The translations under genes were made by a program, and so were the position numbers. The notes below the pieces were generated by a model that was not told where the DNA came from, made no database searches, and saw nothing but the letters and a program-made list of their open reading frames with translations. A stretch of 64,000 nt of DNA from Bacteroidota bacterium (GTDB lineage: Bacteria; Bacteroidota; Bacteroidia; Chitinophagales; LD1), in assembly GCA_018267385.1 (NCBI GenBank), contig JAFDYN010000023.1, forward strand, positions 37,286 through 101,285, read 5' to 3'. Positions 24,759 to 34,013 of this stretch are shown here, in pieces; positions within the stretch are counted from its first letter, which is position 1; every line of letters starts with the position of its first letter.

Positions 24759-25268
24759 TCAGTCGAGTGTATCTATAGCCAGTGACTCAGGATGCGCATC
24801 ATGCACCATACCTTGCGACAGGCCGGTGCCTGCATCTATGCGCTCCTCAGCATGATTTCCTATCCAGAAGGGCGCGGTGTTTCCTTTGCCATCTACGGTG
24901 CGGTCACCGTGGCTGAAATTATACTGGCGGTGCACGTCATTGACGGCATGCACCATCTGGTGTATCATGGTATTGACTATGCCGCTCAGGGTCCAGTCAG
25001 CACGGAATATATTCAGATGTATGAGGTCCGGATTGTCACGGTCATCATAGCCGTGTACACGCGGTGAGCCTATGTAGGTGATGATGCGCATGCTGAGATC
25101 GGTAGTGCGGATCAGCTCCGCCACATGAGCGGCTGATATATCTGACATATCAAAAGTGCCCCTGGAGCCGATGGCATGGTAAAACATATCATCTGCCAGC
25201 AGGGCATTGGCGCGGTCCACTGCCTCGTGCACCTTCCTGATCTTACCTTTATAGATGATAGTCACCAT
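24759..25268 (-). CDS. putative metallopeptidase-like protein with HQxxH motif
   Basis: A 169-residue cytoplasmic protein. IVNTMIHQMVHAVNDVHRQYNFSHGD places two His in a helix as in zinc peptidases, followed by FWIGNHAEERI, where a third ligand could sit. The usual HExxH reads HQMVH, so the catalytic Glu is replaced by Gln; the protein may bind metal without hydrolysis or use another mechanism. Function unknown. Confidence 0.65.
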   Translation of the reverse strand: MVTIIYKGKIRKVHEAVDRANALLADDMFYHAIGSRGTFDMSDISAAHVAELIRTTDLSMRIITYIGSPRVHGYDDRDNPDLIHLNIFRADWTLSGIVNTMIHQMVHAVNDVHRQYNFSHGDRTVDGKGNTAPFWIGNHAEERIDAGTGLSQGMVHDAHPESLAIDTLD

Positions 25269-25449
25269 ATTGTGATCGTGTGGTCTTCTTTCTGAGAGAG
25301 CAAAGGCAGGCGGCGCACCCCAAGTAACGCCGCCCCCAATGCATCATCGTACAGCTTTCGCTGTCCATGAGAAGTTCAAAAGTGGTTATCTGATCCTGGA
25401 GAGAGGCTGTCTGTCTCCAGATATCAGTACCCTCCATAGCACAGAGCAT
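25249..25449 (-). CDS. possible small Cys-containing protein
   Basis: A 66-residue frame from ATG at 25449: MLCAMEGTDIWRQTASLQDQ, then ITTFELLMDSESCTMMHWGR and YLGCAACLCSLRKK. It overlaps the start of the HQxxH gene by 20 nt, consistent with coupling, but nothing identifies a family and it may be spurious. Confidence 0.3.
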   Translation of the reverse strand: MLCAMEGTDIWRQTASLQDQITTFELLMDSESCTMMHWGRRYLGCAACLCSLRKKTTRSQYGDYHL

Positions 25450-25612
25450 CTTTTTGTGCTCCCTTGCTGATACCAAAGGTAGGGGCTGTCAATAGGCGGG
25501 GGAGGGACATTTATCCTGCGCGTGGCTGTATTTATCCTGCGTCGGATTCTGTTTATCCTGCGTCAGTTTGCGGCCTGCCGGCCTATACCCAAAAAGGTGT
25601 AGATGAGCCTCC

Positions 25613-26356
25613 TCAGACCTGTATCAGGTTCTGAAATTCTTCCTTGCGAGTGCGGCTGACCTGTATCTCAGTGCCGTCCTGCATGAGCGCGAGGCTGGTG
25701 GTGCGTACGTAGCGCGTGATTTTGTCGAGGCTGATGAGGTACTGCTTATTGATGCGCATGAAGCGGGGCGGTGTGAGCAGTTCCTCAAAGCTACCGAGCG
25801 TACGTGCTACGATCAGGTCTTTCTTGCCCTCGCGTTTGATCACGGTATAGTTGCGGTCGGCGCGCAGATAGATGACCTCCTCCAGTGCGATCATCTCTAC
25901 GCCATCCTGAGTAGGCAGCGCTAAGCGGCTCACGGCAGGCCGCGACAGGTGGTCTATATTGGCGAGGAGCTGCCGAACCTTATCAGTAGTGAGTTCTGCC
26001 TTAGTGCGCTTGTATTTGGCCAGGGCAGCCTGCAGGTCGTCTATGTCTACAGGCTTTAGCAGGTAGTCTATCGCATCAAACTTGAATGCCCGCACGGCAT
26101 AGTGACTATGGGCTGTGACAAAGATCATGGCGGGCGGCGGCGTAGCTAGTTTTTTCAATAGCTCAAAGCCTGTCATGCCCGGCATCTCCACATCCAGCAG
26201 CAGCAGGTCGTAGGAGGCTTTGGGCAAAGCCTTGAGTGCAGCCTTTGGGTCTGTATAGGTGGCGGTCACCTCTACCTCCGGGCAGTGCCGCTGCAGCAGG
26301 AGCTGCAGGGTCTTGATATTATCGGGTTCATCGTCTACCAGTATAGCGCGTATCAT
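25613..26356 (-). CDS. LytTR-family response regulator
   Basis: A 247-residue regulator. The receiver domain begins MIRAILVDDEPDN and has the phospho-acceptor Asp in LLLLDVEMPGMTG; the conserved Thr/Lys follow (IFVTAHSHYAVRAF, YLLKPVDI). The C-terminal LytTR DNA-binding domain contains IYLRADRNYTVIKREGKK and FMRINKQYLISLDKI. ATG at 26356 matches the usual receiver start; an ATG at 26374 overlaps the kinase stop (TGATG) and is possible. Paired with the kinase directly upstream. Confidence 0.93.
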   Translation of the reverse strand: MIRAILVDDEPDNIKTLQLLLQRHCPEVEVTATYTDPKAALKALPKASYDLLLLDVEMPGMTGFELLKKLATPPPAMIFVTAHSHYAVRAFKFDAIDYLLKPVDIDDLQAALAKYKRTKAELTTDKVRQLLANIDHLSRPAVSRLALPTQDGVEMIALEEVIYLRADRNYTVIKREGKKDLIVARTLGSFEELLTPPRFMRINKQYLISLDKITRYVRTTSLALMQDGTEIQVSRTRKEEFQNLIQV

Positions 26357-26373
26357 ATTTCTCACTATTAGCA

Positions 26374-28059
26374 TCAGGCTGAGAGCGGCACAAGTATAGT
26401 GACCTCAGTGCCTCTGCCTATGTTGTTATTTGTTTTGATGTCTCTGATGGTCATGTAGTCTTTGCGGCTTTTGTCCTGCCACATGAGGTCGAGTGTCTCG
26501 CGGATGATATTCATGGCGTGAGAGGTGTGCCCTTCTGTTTTGTTTTTGCCTGCCTGCCTGCCCACACCATTATCGGTCACGCGTATCTTCAAAGCAGAGC
26601 CGCTGCGCGCAAAGGTAATATCCAGTTTGCCACGGCCATTCTTTTTAGGATTGAGGCCATGTACGATGGCATTCTCTGCCAGCGGCTGTAGTATGAGGCC
26701 GGGCAGCGATACTGTAGCAGGATCTATACCCCGTGTAGTAATGCTATAGTCAAAGCGGTTGCCCTGCCGGCTATTCTCTATCTGTATGTAGAGATGGAGC
26801 AGCTCTATATTATCACTGAGGCGCACCATGGGCTGGCGGGTGGTATCGAGTATCATGCGCAGCAGCCGGCTGAAGCGCACGAGATACCTGTCTGCGTTTT
26901 CGATATTGCCCTCCAGCATCTCACGGCGCATGCTGCTGAGCGCATTGAAAATAAAGTGCGGGTCCATCTGCGCACGGAGCGCCTTCAGCTCACTCTCAGC
27001 CTGTTTGAGCCGGGCCTTTTGCAGCTCGCGTTCGGATCTTTCGGCTTCATACTTGCCCTGCATATCCAGCACTGCGCGGCTCATCTGATCGTCATAATAT
27101 AGCTTGTAGTACCGGATGTAGACGTGAGAAGCTTCTACTGCCGCCTGATAGTCGCCCTCGGCCTGGTAGAGCAGCATGCCCAGCTCGGCATGGTCGCGCA
27201 GTAGCAGTACATCATTGGCCTCAGTGATCCTGGGGGTAATATCATCGTATAGCCTGCGGCTCAGCGCGAGGTTATTCTGCCGCAGTGCGATGAGTGCCAG
27301 CTGCAGGGTAGATGTATTGATAAAGTATTTTGAGTCGACCTTCTGGCCATAGAGTATGCACCGCTCAAAGTAGCGCCGGGCCCGGACCCACTGCTGCATG
27401 CCCATGCAGATATCTCCCTGATTATTGCTCGCCCTGGCAGCAGTGACGAAGTCGTGTCGCAGCAGGGCCGCCTTGATACACTTGCTGTACGATCTCATGG
27501 CTGCTTCCGGTTTGCCCTGGCGCCTGAGCAGCATACCGGTATTGAAATGAATCCAATGGTCCATATCCGTCACTGCCAGCCGGCGCAGGATATGGCTGGC
27601 CCTTTGCAGCGCCTTTGCAGCGGCGTCAGTATTATCGATATGAAACTGCAATGTAGAAAGCATCAGCAGGGCGCGTGGCATATCGGCCTCATCGCCGTTT
27701 TTTTCTTTGATATCCAGTGACTGCTGGAGCGCCGAGAGTGCTTTCTCATGTTCTTTGAGCTCCATATAGACGGTAGACAGGTTTTCGTACCGCAGGTGCA
27801 TGGCTCGCAGATCTCCCAGGCGGCTGGCCAGGTCCAGCGCCTGCAGCAGATAGCGCAGTGCTGTTTTATGATCTCCCTGGCCTGTGTAGGCCATGCCCGT
27901 ATAGCTGAGCGACCTCATGCGTGTGTGAGTATCCACACGGTCATCGGGCAGCTGCTCCACCCGCCGGAGCAGCTCCATGGCCTCGTCATATCTCTGGGCA
28001 GATATGTGTGTCTGGGCCTCCTGTACCAGCTCTTTAGCAGATGTTTTTTTCGTGGTCAT
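26374..28059 (-). CDS. TPR-containing cytosolic histidine kinase (His_kinase/LytS type)
   Basis: A 561-residue sensor without any transmembrane segment or signal peptide. Residues about 1-330 are tetratricopeptide-like helical pairs (YDEAMELLRRVEQLPDD, ALRYLLQALDLASRLGD, HEKALSALQQSLDIKEKNGD). A coiled coil leads into MDPHFIFNALSSMRRE with the phosphorylated His (about residue 367), then the ATPase domain with NAIVHGLNPKK (N box) and VTDNGVGRQAG (G box). It probably senses a cytosolic signal or a partner protein through the TPRs and phosphorylates the LytTR regulator next to it. Confidence 0.92.
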   Translation of the reverse strand: MTTKKTSAKELVQEAQTHISAQRYDEAMELLRRVEQLPDDRVDTHTRMRSLSYTGMAYTGQGDHKTALRYLLQALDLASRLGDLRAMHLRYENLSTVYMELKEHEKALSALQQSLDIKEKNGDEADMPRALLMLSTLQFHIDNTDAAAKALQRASHILRRLAVTDMDHWIHFNTGMLLRRQGKPEAAMRSYSKCIKAALLRHDFVTAARASNNQGDICMGMQQWVRARRYFERCILYGQKVDSKYFINTSTLQLALIALRQNNLALSRRLYDDITPRITEANDVLLLRDHAELGMLLYQAEGDYQAAVEASHVYIRYYKLYYDDQMSRAVLDMQGKYEAERSERELQKARLKQAESELKALRAQMDPHFIFNALSSMRREMLEGNIENADRYLVRFSRLLRMILDTTRQPMVRLSDNIELLHLYIQIENSRQGNRFDYSITTRGIDPATVSLPGLILQPLAENAIVHGLNPKKNGRGKLDITFARSGSALKIRVTDNGVGRQAGKNKTEGHTSHAMNIIRETLDLMWQDKSRKDYMTIRDIKTNNNIGRGTEVTILVPLSA

Positions 28060-28205
28060 ATGGCTACACTCATAGTTTCAAAATAGCGTGGTATCATCAA
28101 CATAAATATGACAGTTTTGGCCGACACATTGCAAGTCCACGCCTGATTTTTTGCATAGCCATAAAATTAGCCGTAATTTAATTTCTGAATCAGTTAATAC
28201 ATACA

Positions 28206-29894
28206 ATGAATTTAAACCGTGTAGCATCTCTGATCCTATGTTCACTGTTTCTCTCTACTCTCACTGCCCAGGTCTCCGAAGATATCGTGCCGCGCAGCTA
28301 TAGCCTGCCGGAGTCATTCTTTCATGATGGTATAGCCTCGCTGCCCGTGCTCAGTCCGTCAGATGTGGCAGCACTGGACTATCGCGACGACAAGCTGGGC
28401 CATATGCCCCGGTTTGCCCGCTCCGTACAGACTGACATAAGCCCGACCAATGCCGGTACCTGGTATGACGTGGCCGATGGGCGCATCTGGCGCTGCCATA
28501 TACGCTCGGCGGGGGCCCTGGCGCTCATACCATGCTATGATGCATGGTACCTGCCTCAGGGTGCCACCCTGCATGTATATACGCCGGATATGCAGGAGGT
28601 GATAGGGGCCTTTACCAGTGTCAATACCTCTCCGGACGGTCACTACAATACCGGCCTGATACATGGAGACGAGTGCATCATAGAGTACTACGAGCCTGCT
28701 GCTGTGGCCGACAAAGGCAAGCTACACCTCAATGAAGTGGGCTACGCCTACCGCATGGTGCCGGGGAGAAAGGCCAGCAGAAACTTCGGCGATGCTGATG
28801 CCTGTGAGGTGAATATAGCCTGCTCTGAAGGTGCCGACTGGCAGGATGAAAAAAATGCTGTAGTGCGGATGCTGGTCAAACTGAGCAGCGGCTACGGCTG
28901 GTGCACCGGTACACTGATGAATAATACCAATAATGACTGCGAGCCCTACATCCTCTCGGCTGATCACTGCTACCAGGATGAGTCCAATAACTATGTAGCC
29001 GCCACTGCAGCTCAACTCAATCAATGGGTTTTCTACTTTGACTATGAGTCTCCGACCTGCGCCAATCCGGCTGCAGAGGGTACGCTGGGTACAAACTTTG
29101 TGACCGGCTGCTCCCTGCGTGCTGCCAGCCAGGATAATGGCGGTGATAATGGCAGTGACTTTGTGCTCGTGCGGACCAATGTCTCCCCGCCCGCGCGGTT
29201 CAATCCATACTACGCCGGCTGGAGCCGGGGTACTGCTACCACATCAGGCGTAGGTATACATCACCCTAATGGGGATATCAAAAAGATATCTACCTATACC
29301 AGCCAGCCTAGTAGCTCTCACTGGGGTACGCTCACGCTCAATACACACTGGAAAGTACTATGGGCTGCCACTGCCAATGGCTATGGTGTGACGGAGCCCG
29401 GATCCTCCGGCTCAGGCTTGTTTGACAGCAACCACCGGCTGATAGGTACGCTGACCGGTGGTGGATCATCCTGTTCTTCACCCACTCAAAATGACTTCTA
29501 CGGTGAGGTGCGCTACCACTGGACCAGCAATGGCCTGACCAGTGATAAGCAACTCGGACCCTGGCTGGATCCAGTCGGTACCAATGCCACTACTTTTGAC
29601 GGGGCATATGATCCGTGTGGAATGACGATAGGCATAGCAGATGTAGATGCGATGATCAATACGGCTGTGTATCCTAATCCGTCTACAGGGTTATTTACCG
29701 TAAAGAATAATGCCGGGATGACCAGCCTGACCGTGACCAATGCGATAGGAGAGGTGGTAATGGTACAGGATATCACCGGCCGTACCACGGCGCAGGTAGA
29801 TATGAGTAGCTATGCCGGTGGTGTGTACTTCTTCCGGTTTGCGTCTGCGAGAGGAGCCCAGACCCGCAAGGTGGTGCTGGATCCGTCACGCTAA
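28206..29894 (+). CDS. T9SS-exported lysyl-endopeptidase-like serine protease
   Basis: A 562-residue protein with signal peptide (MNLNRVASLILCSLFLSTLTAQ), a propeptide to about residue 195, a trypsin-fold domain and a T9SS sorting domain. The triad can be read: His254 in ILSADHCYQ, Asp318 in NGSDFVLVRT and Ser401 in PGSSGSGLFD. Several cysteines (CEVNIACSEG, CTGTLM, DHC, SCSSP) match the Achromobacter protease I/lysyl endopeptidase pattern. The C-terminal domain reads VYPNPSTGLFTV, LTVTNAIGEVVM, YAGGVYFFRF. It is predicted to be surface-attached or secreted and to digest extracellular protein. Confidence 0.9.
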   Translation: MNLNRVASLILCSLFLSTLTAQVSEDIVPRSYSLPESFFHDGIASLPVLSPSDVAALDYRDDKLGHMPRFARSVQTDISPTNAGTWYDVADGRIWRCHIRSAGALALIPCYDAWYLPQGATLHVYTPDMQEVIGAFTSVNTSPDGHYNTGLIHGDECIIEYYEPAAVADKGKLHLNEVGYAYRMVPGRKASRNFGDADACEVNIACSEGADWQDEKNAVVRMLVKLSSGYGWCTGTLMNNTNNDCEPYILSADHCYQDESNNYVAATAAQLNQWVFYFDYESPTCANPAAEGTLGTNFVTGCSLRAASQDNGGDNGSDFVLVRTNVSPPARFNPYYAGWSRGTATTSGVGIHHPNGDIKKISTYTSQPSSSHWGTLTLNTHWKVLWAATANGYGVTEPGSSGSGLFDSNHRLIGTLTGGGSSCSSPTQNDFYGEVRYHWTSNGLTSDKQLGPWLDPVGTNATTFDGAYDPCGMTIGIADVDAMINTAVYPNPSTGLFTVKNNAGMTSLTVTNAIGEVVMVQDITGRTTAQVDMSSYAGGVYFFRFASARGAQTRKVVLDPSR

Positions 29895-29935
29895 GATCGG
29901 GCCGGAGTGGCGGCGTCTTTGCGCATATCGCTGTT

Positions 29936-30772
29936 TTGCCTTATCATTACATCAAAACCCTGACAGTGGATTTATTTGCCGGTGAGGCCTTCCGCCTCAA
30001 TCTCAAGCGCCCGCTCGCCGTATTTGACCTCGAGACCACGGGAGTAGACTTTATCAAAGACCGTATCGTAGAGATCAGTGTGATCCGTATCGATCCTGAC
30101 CAGAGCCGCAGGCAGGTGACCATGCGCATCAATCCTATCATACCCATACCTATCGAGTCCTCTCAGATACATGGTATCTATGATGAAGATGTGGCTATGA
30201 GCCCCACTTTCAAGGATGTGGCAAAGGAACTCTTTGACCTGCTCGATCCCTGTGATCTGGCGGGCTTCAATAGCAACCGCTTTGATATACCGCTGCTGCT
30301 GGAGGAGTTTATCCGCGCAGGTATGTGGATGGATATAGAGAGCCGCAGCCTGGTGGATGTGCATCGCATCTACACTCTCATGGAGAAGCGCGACCTGACA
30401 GCAGCGTATAAATATTACTGCAATAAAGAGATACAAAACGCCCATAGCGCTGCAGCGGATACCGAGGCTACGCTGGAGGTACTGCTGGCACAGCTGCAAA
30501 AGTACGAGACGCTAAAGAATGATATGCGCTTCCTACATGATTTCAGCAACGAGGAGCGCTTCCTGGATAGTGGCCGGCGTTTCATCTATCAGAATGGCAA
30601 ACCGGCTTTCAATTTTGGCAAGCATAAGGGCCGCTCTGTAGAGGAGGTGCTGCGCATCGAGCCTAGCTACTACAATTGGATGCTGAATGGCGACTTTCCC
30701 GAGCATACCAAGCAGAAGCTGCGCGAGATCAAGACTGCCATCAGCAAGGCGAGCAATAAGCCTGTATCCTGA
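29936..30772 (+). CDS. DnaQ-like DEDDh 3'-5' exonuclease
   Basis: A 278-residue protein. Exo I is FDLETTGVDF (Asp and Glu), Exo II lies in AGFNSNRFDIPLLLEEF, and Exo III is HSAAADTEATLEVL, giving the complete DEDDh set. The C-terminal part, FNFGKHKGRSVEEVL...YYNWMLNGDFPE, is a small domain often attached to such exonucleases (DUF3820-like). Start is uncertain: TTG at 29936 or GTG at 29966. Probable role in DNA/RNA proofreading or turnover. Confidence 0.88.
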   Translation: MPYHYIKTLTVDLFAGEAFRLNLKRPLAVFDLETTGVDFIKDRIVEISVIRIDPDQSRRQVTMRINPIIPIPIESSQIHGIYDEDVAMSPTFKDVAKELFDLLDPCDLAGFNSNRFDIPLLLEEFIRAGMWMDIESRSLVDVHRIYTLMEKRDLTAAYKYYCNKEIQNAHSAAADTEATLEVLLAQLQKYETLKNDMRFLHDFSNEERFLDSGRRFIYQNGKPAFNFGKHKGRSVEEVLRIEPSYYNWMLNGDFPEHTKQKLREIKTAISKASNKPVS

Positions 30773-30848
30773 GCACCATCATCTTAATGTCATAATTGTG
30801 CCCGTCTTTGGCTAGTAGCTGCCTTTGATATATCTTAGCCTCTGCCAT

Positions 30849-31583
30849 ATGATCAGAAAATTATTACTCTCCCTGATAGTGTTGTCTGCCTGTGCGCCGG
30901 GTGTCCGTGCTGCACAGGGAGTGCCACAGCGCCTGACCGGAGTCGTGTCAGTCACCTTCCCATCTGCGCCGAGAGCGACCCGCGTGGGAGACCAGCAGAA
31001 CTATCTCGTGCAGACCGATACCTGCGCCTGGCTGGCCCAGGCCAAACCCTATGCAGAAAATGGCCAGGTACATGATAGCATCACGTTGGCCTCGTTCTAC
31101 GAAGGGATGGCAAAAGGGGTACTGCGTGCGGCCAAAGGTACGGAGACGCACCGCAGTGATATACGCATAGGCGGACTGCCCGCACTGGAGATAGAGTATG
31201 TGAAGGGCGATAGCCGCTCTCTGCCTGCTACAGTGTGCTCTCGCGCGCTAAAAGTAAACGGGCAGATCGTGATCGTATCCTTTACCGCACCTACTCAGCT
31301 ATACTACAAGCTGGTGCCTGTACGCGACAAGTTCTTTGCGTCTATCAAGCTGGACCAGGACAGTACACTGCGGTCGTATCCGCCCTATGTCCGCGTAGAT
31401 AGTGTGGTGCCTGCAGGTGCTACGGTGCAAGCCGCTGCCCCAGATAGTACTGCTGTGTCTAAGCAGGCTCCTGTACCATTCATGCGCAGCCATGCGGGAT
31501 CGGTGATCAAGATGTTTGGCCTGCTCATCCTGGTCTGCGCGCTGATCTATGGCTTTGCTGTGTATACGCGGCGCAAAGGTTGA
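30849..31583 (+). CDS. exported protein with C-terminal membrane anchor, unknown function
   Basis: A 244-residue protein from ATG 30849: signal peptide MIRKLLLSLIVLSACAPG..RAAQG, a soluble central domain (residues about 25-170) with strands and two Cys, a Ser/Ala/Pro-rich linker, and a C-terminal helix (VIKMFGLLILVCALIYGFAVY) followed by basic residues. The topology suggests a periplasmic domain anchored in the inner membrane. No family recognised. Confidence 0.7.
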   Translation: MIRKLLLSLIVLSACAPGVRAAQGVPQRLTGVVSVTFPSAPRATRVGDQQNYLVQTDTCAWLAQAKPYAENGQVHDSITLASFYEGMAKGVLRAAKGTETHRSDIRIGGLPALEIEYVKGDSRSLPATVCSRALKVNGQIVIVSFTAPTQLYYKLVPVRDKFFASIKLDQDSTLRSYPPYVRVDSVVPAGATVQAAAPDSTAVSKQAPVPFMRSHAGSVIKMFGLLILVCALIYGFAVYTRRKG

Positions 31584-31665
31584 TAACCATCTTATTTATC
31601 CTCATCGCAGCAAAGTGCTTAGTGCTTTGCACCATAGTCATTAGATTAGTAGCAAAACAATACCC

Positions 31666-32670
31666 ATGAGGCAGCTCACTGTATTGGCCATCCTGACGGC
31701 CATCTTTCTCACTGCATGCAAAGAAACTCCTGTGAAAGTAAAGGTAGCCAACGGCGCAGCCATACCCGTCTATACCGAGGTGCAGAGCGGCGGGGTAAAG
31801 ATGATACCCGTGCGCGGCGGCAAGTACCGCGTATGGACCAAAAAGGTAGGCGATGGCCGCATCAAGGTACTGCTGCTGCACGGTGGTCCGGGTCTGACGC
31901 ATGAGTACTTTGAGTGCATGGAGAGTTATTTCCCGCAGTCGGGTATTGAGTTTTACTACTACGATCAGCTGGGCTCGCACTACTCAGACAGGCCTACAGA
32001 TACTGCACTGTGGAGTGTGGAGCAGTTTACAGATGAGGTAGAGGATGTACGCAAGGGGCTGGGGCTGGATAGCTTCTACCTGCTGGGCCATAGCTGGGGC
32101 GGCATGCTGACCATGGAGTACGCTGTGAAATACCCCGATCATCTCAAAGGTGCTATCATCTCAAACATGACTGCCAGCATACCAGACTATGTGGTCTACA
32201 TCAATAAACTGCGTGATAAAGAACCCGCAGAGGCCGTAGCAAAGATGAAGAAATATGAGGCCGCCAACCAGAGTGATAATGCTGAGTACCAGAAGCTGGT
32301 CAAGAACCTCTATGACCAATATATCTGCCGCCTGAAGCCGGAGTGGCCGGAGCCGCTCACAAGGTCTTTCAACCACATCAATAGCCAGGTGTATAATACC
32401 ATGCAGGGCAATAATGAGTTTGTAGTGACGGGTAAATTCAAGAACTGGAATGCCTGGGATAAGATACCACATATCAAATGCCCGACGCTCGTAGTAGGCG
32501 CGGTCTATGATGAGATGGATACGGCGGAGATCAACCGCATGGGCCGCGTGATACCGGGAGCCAAAGTGCTGATGTGCACCGGCAGCCACATGAGCCTGTG
32601 GGATGACCAGCAGCACTACATGGAGGGCGTGATAAACTTCCTGAGAGATGTAGATGCGGGGAAGAAGTAG
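31666..32670 (+). CDS. alpha/beta hydrolase lipoprotein, proline iminopeptidase-like
   Basis: A 334-residue lipoprotein (lipobox LTACKE). The S33-type hydrolase fold shows LLLHGGPGLTHEYFE (oxyanion HGGPG), YYYDQLGSHYSDRP, the nucleophile elbow LGHSWGGM, Asp in VVGAVYDEMD and the catalytic His in TGSHMSLWDD. This order matches proline iminopeptidases. As a lipoprotein it would act in the periplasm or at the outer membrane, trimming proline-containing peptides. Confidence 0.9.
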   Translation: MRQLTVLAILTAIFLTACKETPVKVKVANGAAIPVYTEVQSGGVKMIPVRGGKYRVWTKKVGDGRIKVLLLHGGPGLTHEYFECMESYFPQSGIEFYYYDQLGSHYSDRPTDTALWSVEQFTDEVEDVRKGLGLDSFYLLGHSWGGMLTMEYAVKYPDHLKGAIISNMTASIPDYVVYINKLRDKEPAEAVAKMKKYEAANQSDNAEYQKLVKNLYDQYICRLKPEWPEPLTRSFNHINSQVYNTMQGNNEFVVTGKFKNWNAWDKIPHIKCPTLVVGAVYDEMDTAEINRMGRVIPGAKVLMCTGSHMSLWDDQQHYMEGVINFLRDVDAGKK

Positions 32671-32790
32671 ACAGAGACAAGAATCAAGAATCAAGAGCCA
32701 AGAGTCTAGAATCAAGATTATAGAGCCAAGAACTAGGATTCAAGAACCGAGAGATGAGAATCAAGAGTTGAGAACTTTTTTTAAAATCAT
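32671..32790. repeat. degenerate CAAGAATC intergenic repeat
   Basis: The spacer is built from 7- to 8-nt words such as CAAGAATCAAGA, GAGCCAAGAG and CAAGAACCGAGAG repeated about a dozen times with variation. It is non-coding. The same words occur at 37676-37735. Confidence 0.65.
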
Positions 32791-32805
32791 AAATCATACA
32801 TAACA

Positions 32806-33918
32806 ATGCGCTATACGCGAATGCCCATAGAGATAGAGTCTCCTGAGGAGAAGGGCTACAGTACGATACAATACAATCTGGCGGAAAGCTCCGTGAGAGA
32901 CATCACGCTGGATAGCCTGAATGTGGACCTGAGCGGTATACTCCTTTTCTATGGAGAGCATAAGGGGATGTATAAACTCCGCCAGGCCATCATAGAGGAT
33001 AGCAAAGTGCTAAGCCCGGAGGATGTGATCGTGACGGCTGGTGCCGCTATGGCGCTCTTCATCACGTCTACTACACTGCTATCGCCAAAGGATCATCTGG
33101 TAGTGATACGTCCTAACTATGGGACTAATATAGAAACGCCGCGCGCGATAGAGTGCACGATATCTATCGTCGATCTGAGTTTTGAAAATAACTATGAGAT
33201 AGATGTGGCAGCGGTAGCCGCAGCTATACAGCCCAATACGCGCCTCATCAGCATCACCAACCCGCACAACCCGACTGGCAGGGTGTATAGTGATGAAATA
33301 CTGCGTGCCCTCATCGCGCTGGCAGAGCAGCACGGCTGCCACCTGCTGGTAGATGAGACCTATCGCGACCTGAATTTTCAGACCGTGCTGAAACCATATG
33401 CTGCTGAGCTTTCTGACAAGGTCATCTCCGTTTCGTCAGTCTCCAAGAGCTATGGTGCGCCGGGCATCCGCACCGGATGGGTGATCACGCGGGATCAGAA
33501 GCTGCTCCACGACCTGCTGGCTGCCCGTGAGCAGATCACGCTCTGCAACTCTGTAGTGGATGAAACCATAGCCCTGCACCTGCTGACACATAAGGAGAAG
33601 CTCGTCTCAGCACACCATGAGCATATCCGGAAGAACTTTGCCTACCTGAAAGAATGGATGGCATCGCAGCCCTACCTGGAGTGGGTAGAGCCACAGGCTG
33701 GTGTGGTCTGCTTCCCGCGGCTAAAGGCTGCGTATAAAGTAGATGTAGAGGTGCTCTATGACAAGCTCTATAATGAATACGGAACTGTAGTGGGGCCGGG
33801 GCATTGGTTTGAGCAGGAGCGGACCTATATGCGCATCGGCTATGGCTATCCGCACCATGAGGAGCTAAAGACAGGGCTGCACAATCTGGAGAAGTGTATT
33901 AAAGCGACATTGCTGTAG
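32806..33918 (+). CDS. PLP-dependent class I/II aminotransferase
   Basis: A 370-residue fold-type I aminotransferase. Visible are [43 protein letters not shown] with the PLP-ring Asp, and the lysine loop [19 protein letters not shown], in which Lys forms the Schiff base; a phosphate-binding Arg follows (GIRTG). Substrate not identifiable. The CAAGAATC-type spacer lies directly upstream; prfB follows about 95 bp downstream. Confidence 0.9.
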   Translation: MRYTRMPIEIESPEEKGYSTIQYNLAESSVRDITLDSLNVDLSGILLFYGEHKGMYKLRQAIIEDSKVLSPEDVIVTAGAAMALFITSTTLLSPKDHLVVIRPNYGTNIETPRAIECTISIVDLSFENNYEIDVAAVAAAIQPNTRLISITNPHNPTGRVYSDEILRALIALAEQHGCHLLVDETYRDLNFQTVLKPYAAELSDKVISVSSVSKSYGAPGIRTGWVITRDQKLLHDLLAAREQITLCNSVVDETIALHLLTHKEKLVSAHHEHIRKNFAYLKEWMASQPYLEWVEPQAGVVCFPRLKAAYKVDVEVLYDKLYNEYGTVVGPGHWFEQERTYMRIGYGYPHHEELKTGLHNLEKCIKATLL

Positions 33919-34013
33919 CTGTTTTGGTCCAGGCTCTTGCATTGGCCCTCCCTGATGGGGAGGGTTGGGTGGGGCCGTCCGTTTTCCTATCTTCGCACCC
34001 CAATAGACGACAA

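Noticed and set aside
33924..34013. N-terminal extension of prfB
   Set aside because: The added residues are Pro/Gly-rich, encoded by a spacer with a GGGAGGG hairpin, and RF2 normally begins at the position of GTG 34014.
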